Source of the DNA: Janthinobacterium sp. FW305-129
Lineage (GTDB): Bacteria > Pseudomonadota > Gammaproteobacteria > Burkholderiales > Burkholderiaceae_D
Length of the DNA stretch: 64,000 nucleotides
NCBI RefSeq assembly: GCF_020858115.1
Contig: NZ_JACYMM010000011.1
Coordinates: 206,774 to 270,773, forward strand
Reading direction: 5' to 3'
Shown: piece by piece, positions 22,192-30,926 of the stretch
How positions within the stretch are numbered: position 1 is the first letter of the stretch
Layout: each line of letters opens with the position of its first letter
Notes under the pieces: generated by a model
The model's input: the letters and a program-made list of their open reading frames with translations, nothing else
Told to the model about the DNA's origin: nothing
Database searches by the model: none
Made by a program: the position numbers and the translations under genes

Positions 22192-22566
22192 AGTTATCCG
22201 GTGTGGCTGCGCGCGGCGGGCTGCATGGTGGCAAAGTCGCGGCCGCGCGTCATCAATAAAGGGTCGATTGTAGCGTTTGTGGCGCCCTCTGACCCAAGCG
22301 ATTGCAGCGATACCTGTAAATTGCGGCAAAAAACTGCATATATACAAGCAGAATGCGCCATGCTGATGTTTTCGTGCACAAACATGGGCATGCTGTCCTG
22401 ATAATATCGTGAAATGCGCCGGCACGGGAAGCTTGGCGGCAAGCGTATTGTTCCCGGCGGCAAACCAGTATAATTAACGCAGTCTGGGCGGCGATGTCAT
22501 GGCCGTCCGTTTTGCTTTTCGATACATTCTATTCATTCTTAACGCGGTTCCACCGCCATCCTGCTC
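22192..22566. other. Divergent intergenic region rsmB / argS
   Basis: 375 bp between two divergent starts. On the plus strand a TATAAT at 22469-22474 with TTGTTC 15 bases before it is the best promoter candidate for argS. Towards rsmB the sequence is A/T-rich around 22310-22345 but no clear promoter is seen. A minus-strand open frame of 89 codons ends just before rsmB; it has no family resemblance and I do not call it. Confidence 0.45.
22469..22474 (+). promoter_or_regulatory. Candidate -10 element for argS
   Basis: TATAAT in CCAGTATAATTAAC with a weak -35 (TTGTTC, 22448-22453), about 93 bp before the argS start. Spacing of 15 is short, so tentative. Confidence 0.4.
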
Positions 22567-24276
22567 ATGCTCGCCCAACAGAAACAAGAAATCATCGCCC
22601 TGTTCCAGGCCGCCCTCGCTCCCGTCCTGGCCGGCACTTCGCTGACGCCATCCGTGGTGCTCGAGCGACCACGCGATGCATCGCATGGCGACGTCGCCTG
22701 CAACATCGCCATGCAACTGGCCAAGCAGCTGAAACAGAATCCGCGCGAACTGGCGCAAACCATCGTCACGGCCGTGCTGGCCAACCCGGCCGGCAAGGGA
22801 TTGATCGAGGCAGTGGAAATCGCCGGTCCCGGCTTCATCAACGTGCGCGTGTCAAACACCGCCAAGCAGGCCGTGGTGAAAACCATCTTGAGCGAGGCCG
22901 ACAGCTACGGCCGCAGCACGGCAGGCGCCGGCAAGCAAGTCATCCTGGAATTCGTCTCGGCCAACCCGACCGGCCCGCTGCACGTGGGCCACGGCCGCCA
23001 GGCGGCCCTGGGCGACGCCCTGTCGTCGCTGTTCGACGCGCAAGGCTACCAGGTGACGCGCGAGTTTTACTACAACGACGCGGGCGTGCAGATCCAGACC
23101 CTGGCCAATTCCGTGCAGGCGCGCGCGCGCGGCTTCAAGCCGGGCGACGCCGAATGGCCGGAGTCGGCCTACAACGGCGACTACATCGCCGACATCGCCA
23201 GCGACTTCAAGGCCGGCAAGACGGTCTCGGCAAGCGATGGCTTGCCCGCCACGGCCAATGGCAACGTCGACGACATCGATTCGATCCGCCCGTTCGCCGT
23301 CACCTACCTGCGCAACGAGCAGGACATCGACTTGCAGGCCTTCGGCGTGAAGTTCGACAATTACTACCTGGAATCGTCGCTGTACGCGGACGGCAAGGTC
23401 AACAGCGCCGTGGAAACCCTGATCAAGGCGGGCCATACGTACGAGCAGGACGGCGCGCTGTGGCTGCGCACCACCGACTTCGGCGACGACAAGGACCGCG
23501 TCATGCGCAAGACGGACGGTACCTACACGTATTTCGTGCCAGACGTGGCGTATCACCTGGTGAAATGGCAGCGCGGCTTCGTGCAGGCCATCAATATCCA
23601 GGGCAGCGACCACCACGGCACCATCGCGCGCGTGCGCGCCGGCCTGCAGGCGGTCGACATGGGCATCCCGCAAGGCTACCCCGACTACGTACTGCACAAG
23701 ATGGTCACCGTCATGAAGGACGGCGAAGAAGTCAAGATTTCCAAGCGCGCCGGCTCCTACGTGACCGTGCGCGACCTGATCGAATGGTCGGGCGGCGGCG
23801 ATATCGCCAAGGGCCGCGACGCCGTGCGCTTCTTCCTGATCTCGCGCAAGGCCGACACGGAATTCGTCTTCGACGTCGACGTGGCGCTGAAAACCACCGA
23901 TGAAAACCCGGTCTATTACGTACAGTACGCGCATGCGCGCATCTGCCGCATCCTGGAAAACTGGGGCGGCGATGAAAGCACGGTCGCTGGCGTGGACTTG
24001 TCCCCGCTGACGGCACCGACCGAAGCGACCCTGCTGGCGACCCTGGCCGCCTACCCTGAAATGCTGGCGCGCGCGCAAGCCGAACTGGGACCGCATCAAG
24101 TCGCCTTCTACCTGCGCGACCTGGCCGCCAACCTGCACAGCTTCTACTTCGCCGAAAAAGTGCTGGTCGAGGACGAAGCCGTCAAGATGGCCCGCCTGGC
24201 CCTCGTCATCGCCGCGCGCCAGGTATTGCGCAACGGCCTGGCACTGATCGGCGTGTCCGCGCCAAACAAAATGTAA
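22567..24276 (+). CDS. argS: Arginyl-tRNA synthetase
   Basis: Class I aminoacyl-tRNA synthetase charging tRNA-Arg. 569 residues, normal length. The N-terminal additional domain (Add1) spans about residues 1-110; the HIGH motif appears as [12 protein letters not shown] preceded by the typical VSANPTGPL; the KMSK-equivalent region is [15 protein letters not shown]; the DALR anticodon-binding domain ends the protein ([12 protein letters not shown] onward). It heads a run of plus-strand genes; the SPOR-domain gene begins 20 bp downstream. Confidence 0.98.
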   Translation: MLAQQKQEIIALFQAALAPVLAGTSLTPSVVLERPRDASHGDVACNIAMQLAKQLKQNPRELAQTIVTAVLANPAGKGLIEAVEIAGPGFINVRVSNTAKQAVVKTILSEADSYGRSTAGAGKQVILEFVSANPTGPLHVGHGRQAALGDALSSLFDAQGYQVTREFYYNDAGVQIQTLANSVQARARGFKPGDAEWPESAYNGDYIADIASDFKAGKTVSASDGLPATANGNVDDIDSIRPFAVTYLRNEQDIDLQAFGVKFDNYYLESSLYADGKVNSAVETLIKAGHTYEQDGALWLRTTDFGDDKDRVMRKTDGTYTYFVPDVAYHLVKWQRGFVQAINIQGSDHHGTIARVRAGLQAVDMGIPQGYPDYVLHKMVTVMKDGEEVKISKRAGSYVTVRDLIEWSGGGDIAKGRDAVRFFLISRKADTEFVFDVDVALKTTDENPVYYVQYAHARICRILENWGGDESTVAGVDLSPLTAPTEATLLATLAAYPEMLARAQAELGPHQVAFYLRDLAANLHSFYFAEKVLVEDEAVKMARLALVIAARQVLRNGLALIGVSAPNKM

Positions 24277-24296
24277 TCGCGAAGGTCTAATCGTCA

Positions 24297-25010
24297 ATGA
24301 ATCATGCTTCCCGCTTCTCTTCGACCCGGCGCCAGCAGGGCAATACCCTGGTCGGCATCATCATCGGCCTGGTCATCGGCCTGGGCATCGCCGTGGTGGT
24401 CGCCCTGGTGATCAGCAAGGGCGCCTCGCCCTTCACCGACAAGTCGGGCAAGGCCGGCAAGTCGGCCGAACCGACGGCCGGCCAGATCGCCGATCCGAAC
24501 AAGCCAATGTACGGCAACAAGGAAGCGGCCAAGGAAGCGGCGCGCGACTTCTCCAAAGAGCCGCGCGAGATCGTCACGCCGGCGCAACCTGCCGCGCCGG
24601 CACCCGCGCCCACCACCGCGCAGCAGCCGAAGGCGCCGCCGCCGGACGCGCTGCAGGAATTGATCGGCACATTGAAAGACAAACCGGCGCCGAAAACGCC
24701 GGCGGCAGCAGCGCCAGCGCCGCAAGCCAAGGCCGATGTGAAAGCCGAAGCCAAGGCCGATGCAGCCAGCGACAAATGGATTTATTATCTGCAGGCCGGC
24801 GCCTTCCATGACATGTCGGACGCCGAAAGCACGCGCGGCAAACTGGCGCTGCTCGGTTTCGAGGCGGCCATCAGCGACCGCAGCACCGATGCCGGCGTGC
24901 TGCACCGCGTGCGCATCGGACCGTTCAACCAGCTCGAAGCGATGAACCGCGCGCGCACCAAACTGTCTGAAAACGGTATCGATGTCGCCGTCGTCCGCAA
25001 CCAAAAATAA
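24297..25010 (+). CDS. SPOR-domain membrane protein (FtsN-like)
   Basis: 237 residues. A short cytoplasmic N-terminus (NHASRFSSTRRQQGN) is followed by one membrane helix (LVGIIIGLVIGLGIAVVVALVI, about 18-40), a long Pro/Ala/Lys-rich periplasmic linker, and a C-terminal SPOR domain (about 160-237; YYLQAGAFHDMSDAES, VRIGPFNQLEAMNRARTKL) that in the family binds denuded septal peptidoglycan. Layout is as in FtsN-type division proteins. argS followed by such a protein and dsbA is a common betaproteobacterial order. It is nine bases from dsbA, so probably co-transcribed. Confidence 0.92.
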   Translation: MNHASRFSSTRRQQGNTLVGIIIGLVIGLGIAVVVALVISKGASPFTDKSGKAGKSAEPTAGQIADPNKPMYGNKEAAKEAARDFSKEPREIVTPAQPAAPAPAPTTAQQPKAPPPDALQELIGTLKDKPAPKTPAAAAPAPQAKADVKAEAKADAASDKWIYYLQAGAFHDMSDAESTRGKLALLGFEAAISDRSTDAGVLHRVRIGPFNQLEAMNRARTKLSENGIDVAVVRNQK

Positions 25011-25019
25011 GGAACCAGC

Positions 25020-25691
25020 ATGCGTTTTCTGAAGAAGGTGTTGTTGGCCGCCGCCCTGTGCGGCGCCGCCATGGGCGCGTCGGCCTCGCCGGCCGAGCCG
25101 AAGAATGGCGTCGAATACGAAACCCTGGCCACGCCGCAGGCGACGGAATCGGGCAAGAAAATCGAAGTGACGGAATTCTTCGCCTATTACTGCCCGCATT
25201 GCAACGTGCTCGAACCGCAACTGGCGGCCTGGGTCAAGAAACAGGGCGACAACATCGTCTTCAAGCGCGTGCACGTGTCGCGCGATGACAGCGTGGCGCC
25301 GCAGCAGCGCCTGTTCTTCACCCTGCAAGCCATGGGCCTGGTCGACAAGCTGCACACCAGCGTCTTCCACGCCATGCACGTGGAGCGCAACCGCCTGGCC
25401 ACCGACGATGCCGTCTTCGACTTCGTCGCCAAACAGGGCGTGGACCGCCAGAAATTCATCGACACCTACCGTTCGATGGGTATCTCGGCCCGCGTGCGCC
25501 GCGCGGACGCCATGATGCAGGGCTATAACGTCACGTTCTGGCCCATGATCGCCATCGATGGCCGCTACATCACCTCGCCTTCGCAGGCCGACCAGGGCAG
25601 CAAGTCGGCCAAGAACGAAGAGCAGCTGAACGCCCAGGCGCTCAGCGTGATGGACGTGCTGGTCGCGAAAGCCAAAGCGGAAAAGAAATAA
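25020..25691 (+). CDS. dsbA: Thiol:disulfide interchange protein DsbA
   Basis: Periplasmic oxidase that introduces disulfides into exported proteins, reoxidised by DsbB. 223 residues. Signal peptide MRFLKKVLLAAALCGAAMGASA, then a thioredoxin fold with active site C58-P-H-C61 in FFAYYCPHCNVLEP and the cis-Pro loop around NVTFWPMIAIDG. CPHC is the standard DsbA dipeptide and makes it strongly oxidising. AAGGAA precedes the ATG. Confidence 0.97.
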   Translation: MRFLKKVLLAAALCGAAMGASASPAEPKNGVEYETLATPQATESGKKIEVTEFFAYYCPHCNVLEPQLAAWVKKQGDNIVFKRVHVSRDDSVAPQQRLFFTLQAMGLVDKLHTSVFHAMHVERNRLATDDAVFDFVAKQGVDRQKFIDTYRSMGISARVRRADAMMQGYNVTFWPMIAIDGRYITSPSQADQGSKSAKNEEQLNAQALSVMDVLVAKAKAEKK

Positions 25692-25728
25692 GCATGGCCA
25701 CTTCCCTGGCGCGCCCGGGCATCGCCTG

Positions 25729-26490
25729 ATGCACAGCGTTTTCATCACGGGCGCGTCGAGCGGACTGGGTGCCGCCCTGGCGCTGCAGTACGCGCGCCAG
25801 GGCGCCCAACTGGGCTTGCTGGCCCGCCGCGGCGACACCCTGCAGCAACTGATCGCTTCCCTGCCCCACCCTGAACGCCACCGCGCCTACGCCGTCGATG
25901 TATGCGACCACGCCGCCCTGAAAAGCGCGGCAGGTGACTTCATCGCCCACGCCGGCCGCATCGACGTCGTCATCGCCAGCGCCGGCGTGTCCTACGGCAC
26001 CCTGAGCGAACACGCGGAAGACCTCGACGCCTTCGCCCGTTTGATGGCCATCAACGTCACGGCCACCGTCGCCACCTTCGCGCCTTTCATCGCCGCCATG
26101 AAAAACCAGGGCAGCGGACGCCTGGTGGGCATCGGCAGCGTGGCCGGCATACGCGGCCTGCCCGGCGCCGAAGCCTACAGCGCCTCGAAGGCGGCCGTCA
26201 TCAGCTACTGCGAATCGCTGCGCCTGGAATTGAAACCGGCGGGCATCAAGGTCGTCACCATCACGCCCGGCTACATCGACACGCCGATGACGCGCCATAA
26301 CGCCTATCGCATGCCCTTCCTGATGCCGGCCGAAAAATTCGCCCTACGCGCCGCGCGCGCCATCGCCGACGGCGACAGCTACCGCGTGATCCCGTGGCAG
26401 ATGAGCGTCGTCGCCAAGCTGCTGCGCGCGCTGCCCAATGCCATCTACGACCGGGCCTTCGCGAATGCGCCGCACAAGGCGCGCAACTGA
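25729..26490 (+). CDS. Short-chain dehydrogenase/reductase
   Basis: 253 residues with the classical SDR signatures: nucleotide-binding TGASSGLG (about 7-14), NAG-equivalent IASAGVSYG, the catalytic Ser in GIGSVAGIRG and the YxxxK motif YSASK (about 148-152). Cofactor preference is probably NADP(H), as Arg residues follow the first strand (LLARRGD), but this is inferred. The substrate is not predictable. It starts 37 bp after dsbA and is 10 bp before birA, so it likely belongs to the same transcript. Confidence 0.88.
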   Translation: MHSVFITGASSGLGAALALQYARQGAQLGLLARRGDTLQQLIASLPHPERHRAYAVDVCDHAALKSAAGDFIAHAGRIDVVIASAGVSYGTLSEHAEDLDAFARLMAINVTATVATFAPFIAAMKNQGSGRLVGIGSVAGIRGLPGAEAYSASKAAVISYCESLRLELKPAGIKVVTITPGYIDTPMTRHNAYRMPFLMPAEKFALRAARAIADGDSYRVIPWQMSVVAKLLRALPNAIYDRAFANAPHKARN

Positions 26491-26500
26491 ACTGATCACC

Positions 26501-27304
26501 ATGACGAAGCACTCAGACTTGAACAGCGCGGCCATCGCCGCCCATTGCGCCACGGGCGCTTCCCACGTTGCCATCGAAGTGGTCGACGAAACGGGATCGA
26601 CCAACGCCGACCTGCTGGCGCGCTGCGCCACCCTGGCCGGCCCCACCCTGCGCATCGCCGGCCAGCAGACTGCCGGACGCGGGCGTGCCGGACGGCCGTG
26701 GGTGTCGCAGCCGGACGCCAGCCTGATGTTTTCGCTGGCCTGGCGCTTCAAGGGACCGCTGCACCGGCTGGTCGGCTTGCCGCTGGCCGTCGGCGTGGCG
26801 CTGGCCGAAAGCATGACGGCGCTGGGCGTGCCAGTGCAGCTGAAATGGCCGAACGATCTGCTCAAGGATGGCCACAAACTGGCGGGCATCCTCGTCGAGA
26901 CGCAGCAGGCGCAGGGCAACGATAGTGGTGGCGTGTGGGCCGTCATCGGCTGCGGCATCAATCTCTTGATGCCCGATGCGCTGGAACGGCAGATCGGGCG
27001 CAGCGTCTCGGCCGTGCCCTGGCTGGCGCAGATGGAGCGCAATACCCTGGTGGCGGCCCTGCTCAGCCGCCTGGCCGGCGTGCTGGCCGAATTCGACGAC
27101 ACGGGCTTTGCGCCGTTTACGGAACGCTGGAACGCACTGCACGCATGGCAGGGCCAGCACGTGAAAATCCTCGACAACGGCCAGCTGCTGCAGCAAGGCG
27201 TGGCGGCCGGCGTGGATCACCTGGGCCGTTTGCTGCTGCGTACCGATGGCGGCCTGCAGGAAATCATGTCCGGCGACGTGTCCTTGCGCCTGGCCGGGGA
27301 GTAA
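26501..27304 (+). CDS. birA: Biotin--[acetyl-CoA-carboxylase] ligase
   Basis: 267 residues. Activates biotin to biotinyl-AMP and transfers it to the biotin carboxyl carrier protein. The biotinyl-AMP loop GRGRAGRPWVS and the core KWPNDLL and KLAGILVE segments are clear; the C-terminal SH3-like domain contains GVDHLGRLLLRT. The N-terminal winged-helix DNA-binding domain of E. coli BirA is missing, so this is a mono-functional enzyme and not a transcriptional repressor. Start at 26501 (MTKHSDLN) is chosen; an upstream in-frame ATG lies inside the preceding SDR gene. Confidence 0.95.
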   Translation: MTKHSDLNSAAIAAHCATGASHVAIEVVDETGSTNADLLARCATLAGPTLRIAGQQTAGRGRAGRPWVSQPDASLMFSLAWRFKGPLHRLVGLPLAVGVALAESMTALGVPVQLKWPNDLLKDGHKLAGILVETQQAQGNDSGGVWAVIGCGINLLMPDALERQIGRSVSAVPWLAQMERNTLVAALLSRLAGVLAEFDDTGFAPFTERWNALHAWQGQHVKILDNGQLLQQGVAAGVDHLGRLLLRTDGGLQEIMSGDVSLRLAGE

Positions 27305-27308
27305 GCGC

Positions 27309-28067
27309 ATGCTGCTGCTGATCGACGCCGGCAATACGCGCATCAAATGGGCGCTCGTGGCCGCCGATAGTGCCGCCGGCGGCTGGCTGGCCAGCGGCGC
27401 CGTCACGCACACGCAGATCGATACCCTGGCCGCGCAGTGGGCGCCACTTGCCATCAGCGAGGCGCTGCTGTCGAACGTGGCGGGCGCCGTCATCGGCACG
27501 CGCCTGCGCGCCATGCTGCCGGTGGCCCCCGGCGATTTTGCCTCGCTGCCGCAACTGGCCGGACTGACGAACGGCTATCGCGTACCATCGCAGCTGGGCT
27601 GCGACCGCTTTGCCGCCGCCATCGGCGCGCACGCGCTGGCGCCAGGCCAGGCCGTCATCGTCGCCAATTGCGGCACCGCCACCACCATCGACGCCATCAC
27701 GGCCGATGGCGTTTTCCTCGGCGGGATGATCTTGCCGGGACTGGGATTGATGGCCAGCTCGCTGGCGCGCAATACGGCGCAGCTGCCGCACATCGCCAGC
27801 GATGCCGTGCTGCCGGCCGGCTTTGCCGACAATACGGACGACGCCATCCTCTCCGGCTGCCTGGCGGCGCAGGCGGGCGCCATCGAAAGGGCCGTGCGCA
27901 TGCACGGCGCCAGCGCCTGCCTGCTGTCGGGCGGCGCCGCAGCGCGCATTGCACCGGCCCTGGCGCTGGCGGTACCGCTGCACCTGGTGGACAATATCGT
28001 CATGCTCGGCCTGCAAGCGGCCGCGCGCGCCGGAGCCCCAGGAACACAAGGAAACCACGTATGCTGA
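27309..28067 (+). CDS. coaX: Type III pantothenate kinase
   Basis: First enzyme of coenzyme A synthesis, ATP-dependent phosphorylation of pantothenate. 252 residues. The ASKHA-fold signatures are visible: LLLIDAGNTRIKWAL (phosphate-binding), QLGCDRFAAAIGAH, and GTATTIDAI. GGMILPGLGLMASSLARNTAQL is the typical pantothenate-binding region. Type III kinases are not feedback-inhibited by CoA. It follows birA by four bases, and overlaps the start of the next gene by seven bases. Confidence 0.96.
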   Translation: MLLLIDAGNTRIKWALVAADSAAGGWLASGAVTHTQIDTLAAQWAPLAISEALLSNVAGAVIGTRLRAMLPVAPGDFASLPQLAGLTNGYRVPSQLGCDRFAAAIGAHALAPGQAVIVANCGTATTIDAITADGVFLGGMILPGLGLMASSLARNTAQLPHIASDAVLPAGFADNTDDAILSGCLAAQAGAIERAVRMHGASACLLSGGAAARIAPALALAVPLHLVDNIVMLGLQAAARAGAPGTQGNHVC

Positions 28068-28759
28068 AATTCGTCTTCTGGCTGCTGGCCGGCGTCAACC
28101 TGCTGGTGCTGGCCATCGGCCAGGGTTATCTGGGCAGTTTTCGCACGGAGACGCGCGAACCGGCGCGCCTGAAAAACCAGCTGCAGGCGGGCAAGCTCAC
28201 CTTGCTGACGCAGGAGCAGGCCACGGCGCCCGCCGCGCCGCCGGCCGCCGAAGAGGCGGAGAAGCCGGTGGCGGCCGTGCCGGCACCGCCGACGACGTAT
28301 GCCTGCACGGAAGTGGGCAATTTCCTGCTGGCCGACGGGCGCCGCTTCGAGGCGCAAGTGGCCGCGCTGGACCTGGGCGACCGCCAGTCGCGCCGCAACG
28401 TGGCCGGCCAGGACATTTCCAGCTACATGGTGTACATCCCGCCGCAGGGCAGCAAGGAAGGCGCCGACCGCAAGGCCGGCGAATTGAAGCAGCTGGGCGT
28501 GACGAATTACTTCATCATGAACGAAAGCAGCCCGCTGCGCTGGGGCATTTCACTGGGCGTATTCAAGTCGGAAAGCGGTGCGCAAAGCCAGCTGGCATCG
28601 CTCAACAAACAGGGCGTGCACAGCGCGCGCATCGCCCCCCGCTACAGCGCCAGCAAGCAGCTGGCCTACCAGTTCCGCGACCTCGACGCCGCCACGCGCA
28701 CGCGCCTGGAGAAGATCAAGGCGCAGTTCCCGGAACAAGACCTGCGCAATTGTAAATAA
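28061..28759 (+). CDS. Small membrane-anchored SPOR-domain protein
   Basis: 232 residues. An N-terminal anchor (LKFVFWLLAGVNLLVLAIGQ) is followed by an Ala/Pro-rich linker and a C-terminal SPOR-like module (about 125-215; YMVYIPPQGSKEGADRKAG, WGISLGVFKSESGAQ). The gene overlaps coaX by seven bases, and its stop abuts the rlpA stop at 28760 with no gap. Sits next to birA-coaX, which is common in this order. Likely binds septal peptidoglycan; specific function unknown. Confidence 0.85.
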   Translation: MLKFVFWLLAGVNLLVLAIGQGYLGSFRTETREPARLKNQLQAGKLTLLTQEQATAPAAPPAAEEAEKPVAAVPAPPTTYACTEVGNFLLADGRRFEAQVAALDLGDRQSRRNVAGQDISSYMVYIPPQGSKEGADRKAGELKQLGVTNYFIMNESSPLRWGISLGVFKSESGAQSQLASLNKQGVHSARIAPRYSASKQLAYQFRDLDAATRTRLEKIKAQFPEQDLRNCK

Positions 28760-29803
28760 CTACCTTTGGATCACGATGGGCTTGATGCCCGTCGATTCCG
28801 GCAAATTCGCCGCCGCGCGTGCCGCCTCGGCGCGGCTGGAGAACGGTCCGCCGTACAGGCGGAACAGGTTACCGGCCTGCACCACGCCCAGGGTACCCAA
28901 GGCCGCCGCGTACGGCGCAAGGCGCGAACGCCCCGATTCCGCATTGTCGGCCCGCGAATAGGCGCCCAGCTGCAAATAGAAGCCGCTGGCCAGCGCTGCC
29001 GGGGCTGGCATGGCCACTGTCGCATCGACGGGCAGCATCTGCGACGATACTTCCGGCTGCACCACGGCACCCGTTTCCACGGGCGTGTCGATGGAGATGG
29101 CCACCACCGACGGCACCGGCTTTGGCGCCGCGCGGGCCGCGAGAATGGCATCAATATCGGCCGGCAGCAGGCGTTCGACGACCACCTGGTGGCTGCCCTT
29201 GCCGAGGAAGCCCAGTTTCAGCGCCGCCGTGTAGGACACGTCGATGACGCGCGTGGCGTGGAACGGGCCGCGGTCGTTGATGCGCACGATCACCTGCTCG
29301 CCGCTGTCGATGCTCGTCACGCGCGCATACGACGGGATCGGCAAGGTCGGATGGGCCGCCGTCATCTTGTACATATCGTAGATTTCGCCCGACGAGGTGC
29401 GCTGGCCATGGAATTTCTTGCCATACCAGGTGCCCGTGCCCTTCTGCGTAAACGGTTCGTTGTCGGTGATCGGCGTGTACGTCTTGCCAAAGACGACATA
29501 CGGACGGTTCGAGCGCGTCGAATACGGCTCGTTGCGCACTTCCGCGTCGGGTACGTCGCGCAGGTTGGCCGGCGGATTGTCTCCCGGGCCATCGTCCTTG
29601 TAGTAGCCGCCACGGCCGGAACCGGCCGCCGGCAATACCGGCAAGGTGGGATCCTGGCGCACCGGCACCTTGACCTTGCCGCCGGACGGCAGCGGCACGT
29701 TGTTCGATGCGGGCTTGTGCGGCGTGGTGCCGCAGGCGGCCAGGGTCAGCAGGATCGTCAGGCTCAGCCCGCGCATGGCGAAGGTATCGAAAGGCGCCCG
29801 CAT
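28760..29803 (-). CDS. rlpA: Septal ring lytic transglycosylase RlpA
   Basis: 347 residues. Lipoprotein signal with lipobox LAAC about residue 24. The double-psi beta-barrel catalytic domain is seen as GTGTWYGKKFHGQRTSSGEIYDM and VIVRINDRGPFHATRVIDVS, where the catalytic Asp and acidic residues lie; the C-terminal SPOR domain (about 265-347; FYLQLGAYSRADNAE) targets denuded glycans. Cleaves peptidoglycan glycan strands lacking stem peptides. Starts with TGATG overlapping the rodA stop, indicating translational coupling and membership of the elongasome operon. Confidence 0.94.
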   Translation of the reverse strand: MRAPFDTFAMRGLSLTILLTLAACGTTPHKPASNNVPLPSGGKVKVPVRQDPTLPVLPAAGSGRGGYYKDDGPGDNPPANLRDVPDAEVRNEPYSTRSNRPYVVFGKTYTPITDNEPFTQKGTGTWYGKKFHGQRTSSGEIYDMYKMTAAHPTLPIPSYARVTSIDSGEQVIVRINDRGPFHATRVIDVSYTAALKLGFLGKGSHQVVVERLLPADIDAILAARAAPKPVPSVVAISIDTPVETGAVVQPEVSSQMLPVDATVAMPAPAALASGFYLQLGAYSRADNAESGRSRLAPYAAALGTLGVVQAGNLFRLYGGPFSSRAEAARAAANLPESTGIKPIVIQR

Positions 29804-30918
29804 CAGGTTTGCACCAGCTTGCGGTGGCGCTGAATGCTCATCAGGATACCGGTGGCCACGCCCAGGGTCAGCAGCGCGGTGCCGCCATAGCTGAGGAATG
29901 GCAGGGGAACGCCGACCACCGGCACGATGCCGCTGACCATGCCCATGTTTACAAACGCATACGTAAAGAAAATCATTGTTATCGCTCCTGCCAGCAGGCG
30001 AGTGAAAAAACTGGGGGCATTGGCGGCGATCATCATCCCCCGTCCCACCAGCAGCAAATACATCAGCATCAGGATCAAGTTACCCACCAGGCCGAATTCC
30101 TCGGAATATACGGCAAAAATAAAATCGGTCGTGCGCTCCGGGACGAATTCCAGGTGGGCCTGCGTGCCGTGCGTCCAGCCCTTGCCCGTCATGCCGCCGG
30201 AACCGATGGCGATGATGGACTGGATGATATGGAAGCCCTTGCCCAGCGGATCCTTGGTCGGATCGATCAGCATCATCACGCGGTCGCGCTGGTAATCATG
30301 CAGGTGCGACCAGGCGATCGGCAGGCAAGAGACAAAGGTGATCAGCAAGCCGGCCAGCACCTTCCACGACAAGCCGGCCAGAAAGATGACGGTAAAGCCG
30401 GCCGCCACCACCAGCAGCGCCGTGCCCAGGTCGGGCTGGCGCGCGATCAGGTACACGGGCACCAGCAGCAGCACGGCCGCCATCAGGAACGACTTCCAGC
30501 GCAGGGCGCCCGCATTGTGCTGGAAGAACCAGGCCAGCATCAGCGGCGTGGCGATCTTCAGGAATTCGGACGGCTGGATGTCGATCACGCCGATATGCAG
30601 CCAGCGCCGCGCACCGAGCTTGATGGTGCCGAACAGCGCCACGGCCACCAGCAAGATCACCGATACCGTATACGCGGGCACGGCGATGCGCATCATCATC
30701 TGCGGCGTGACATTGGCCGCCACCCACATGACGAAAAAGCACAGCAGGATGTTGCGCAAGTGGTCCTCGATCTTGCCGGGGATGCCGATGCTGGCCGAAT
30801 ACAGGGTCAGCAGGCTGGTGCACAGCAGCATCAGGATGATGATCATCAGCGGCGGATCGAACACCGCCAGGTAGGGTTTGGCGCGCCGCCACAGCGAGCG
30901 CCTCTCGTTAATGGGCAT
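29803..30918 (-). CDS. rodA: Rod shape-determining protein RodA (SEDS glycosyltransferase)
   Basis: 371 residues, about ten membrane helices. SEDS-family peptidoglycan polymerase of the elongasome, working with PBP2. The signature GIVPVVGVPLPFLSYGGTA near the C-terminus and DIQPSEFLKIATPL in the middle are characteristic. It follows mrdA by eight bases and is coupled to rlpA. Length is standard. Confidence 0.97.
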   Translation of the reverse strand: MPINERRSLWRRAKPYLAVFDPPLMIIILMLLCTSLLTLYSASIGIPGKIEDHLRNILLCFFVMWVAANVTPQMMMRIAVPAYTVSVILLVAVALFGTIKLGARRWLHIGVIDIQPSEFLKIATPLMLAWFFQHNAGALRWKSFLMAAVLLLVPVYLIARQPDLGTALLVVAAGFTVIFLAGLSWKVLAGLLITFVSCLPIAWSHLHDYQRDRVMMLIDPTKDPLGKGFHIIQSIIAIGSGGMTGKGWTHGTQAHLEFVPERTTDFIFAVYSEEFGLVGNLILMLMYLLLVGRGMMIAANAPSFFTRLLAGAITMIFFTYAFVNMGMVSGIVPVVGVPLPFLSYGGTALLTLGVATGILMSIQRHRKLVQT

Positions 30919-30926
30919 GTGCTTCC

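Noticed and set aside
22194..22463. 89-codon minus-strand frame just before rsmB
   Set aside because: No ribosome-binding site or recognisable family; it lies in the divergent promoter region.
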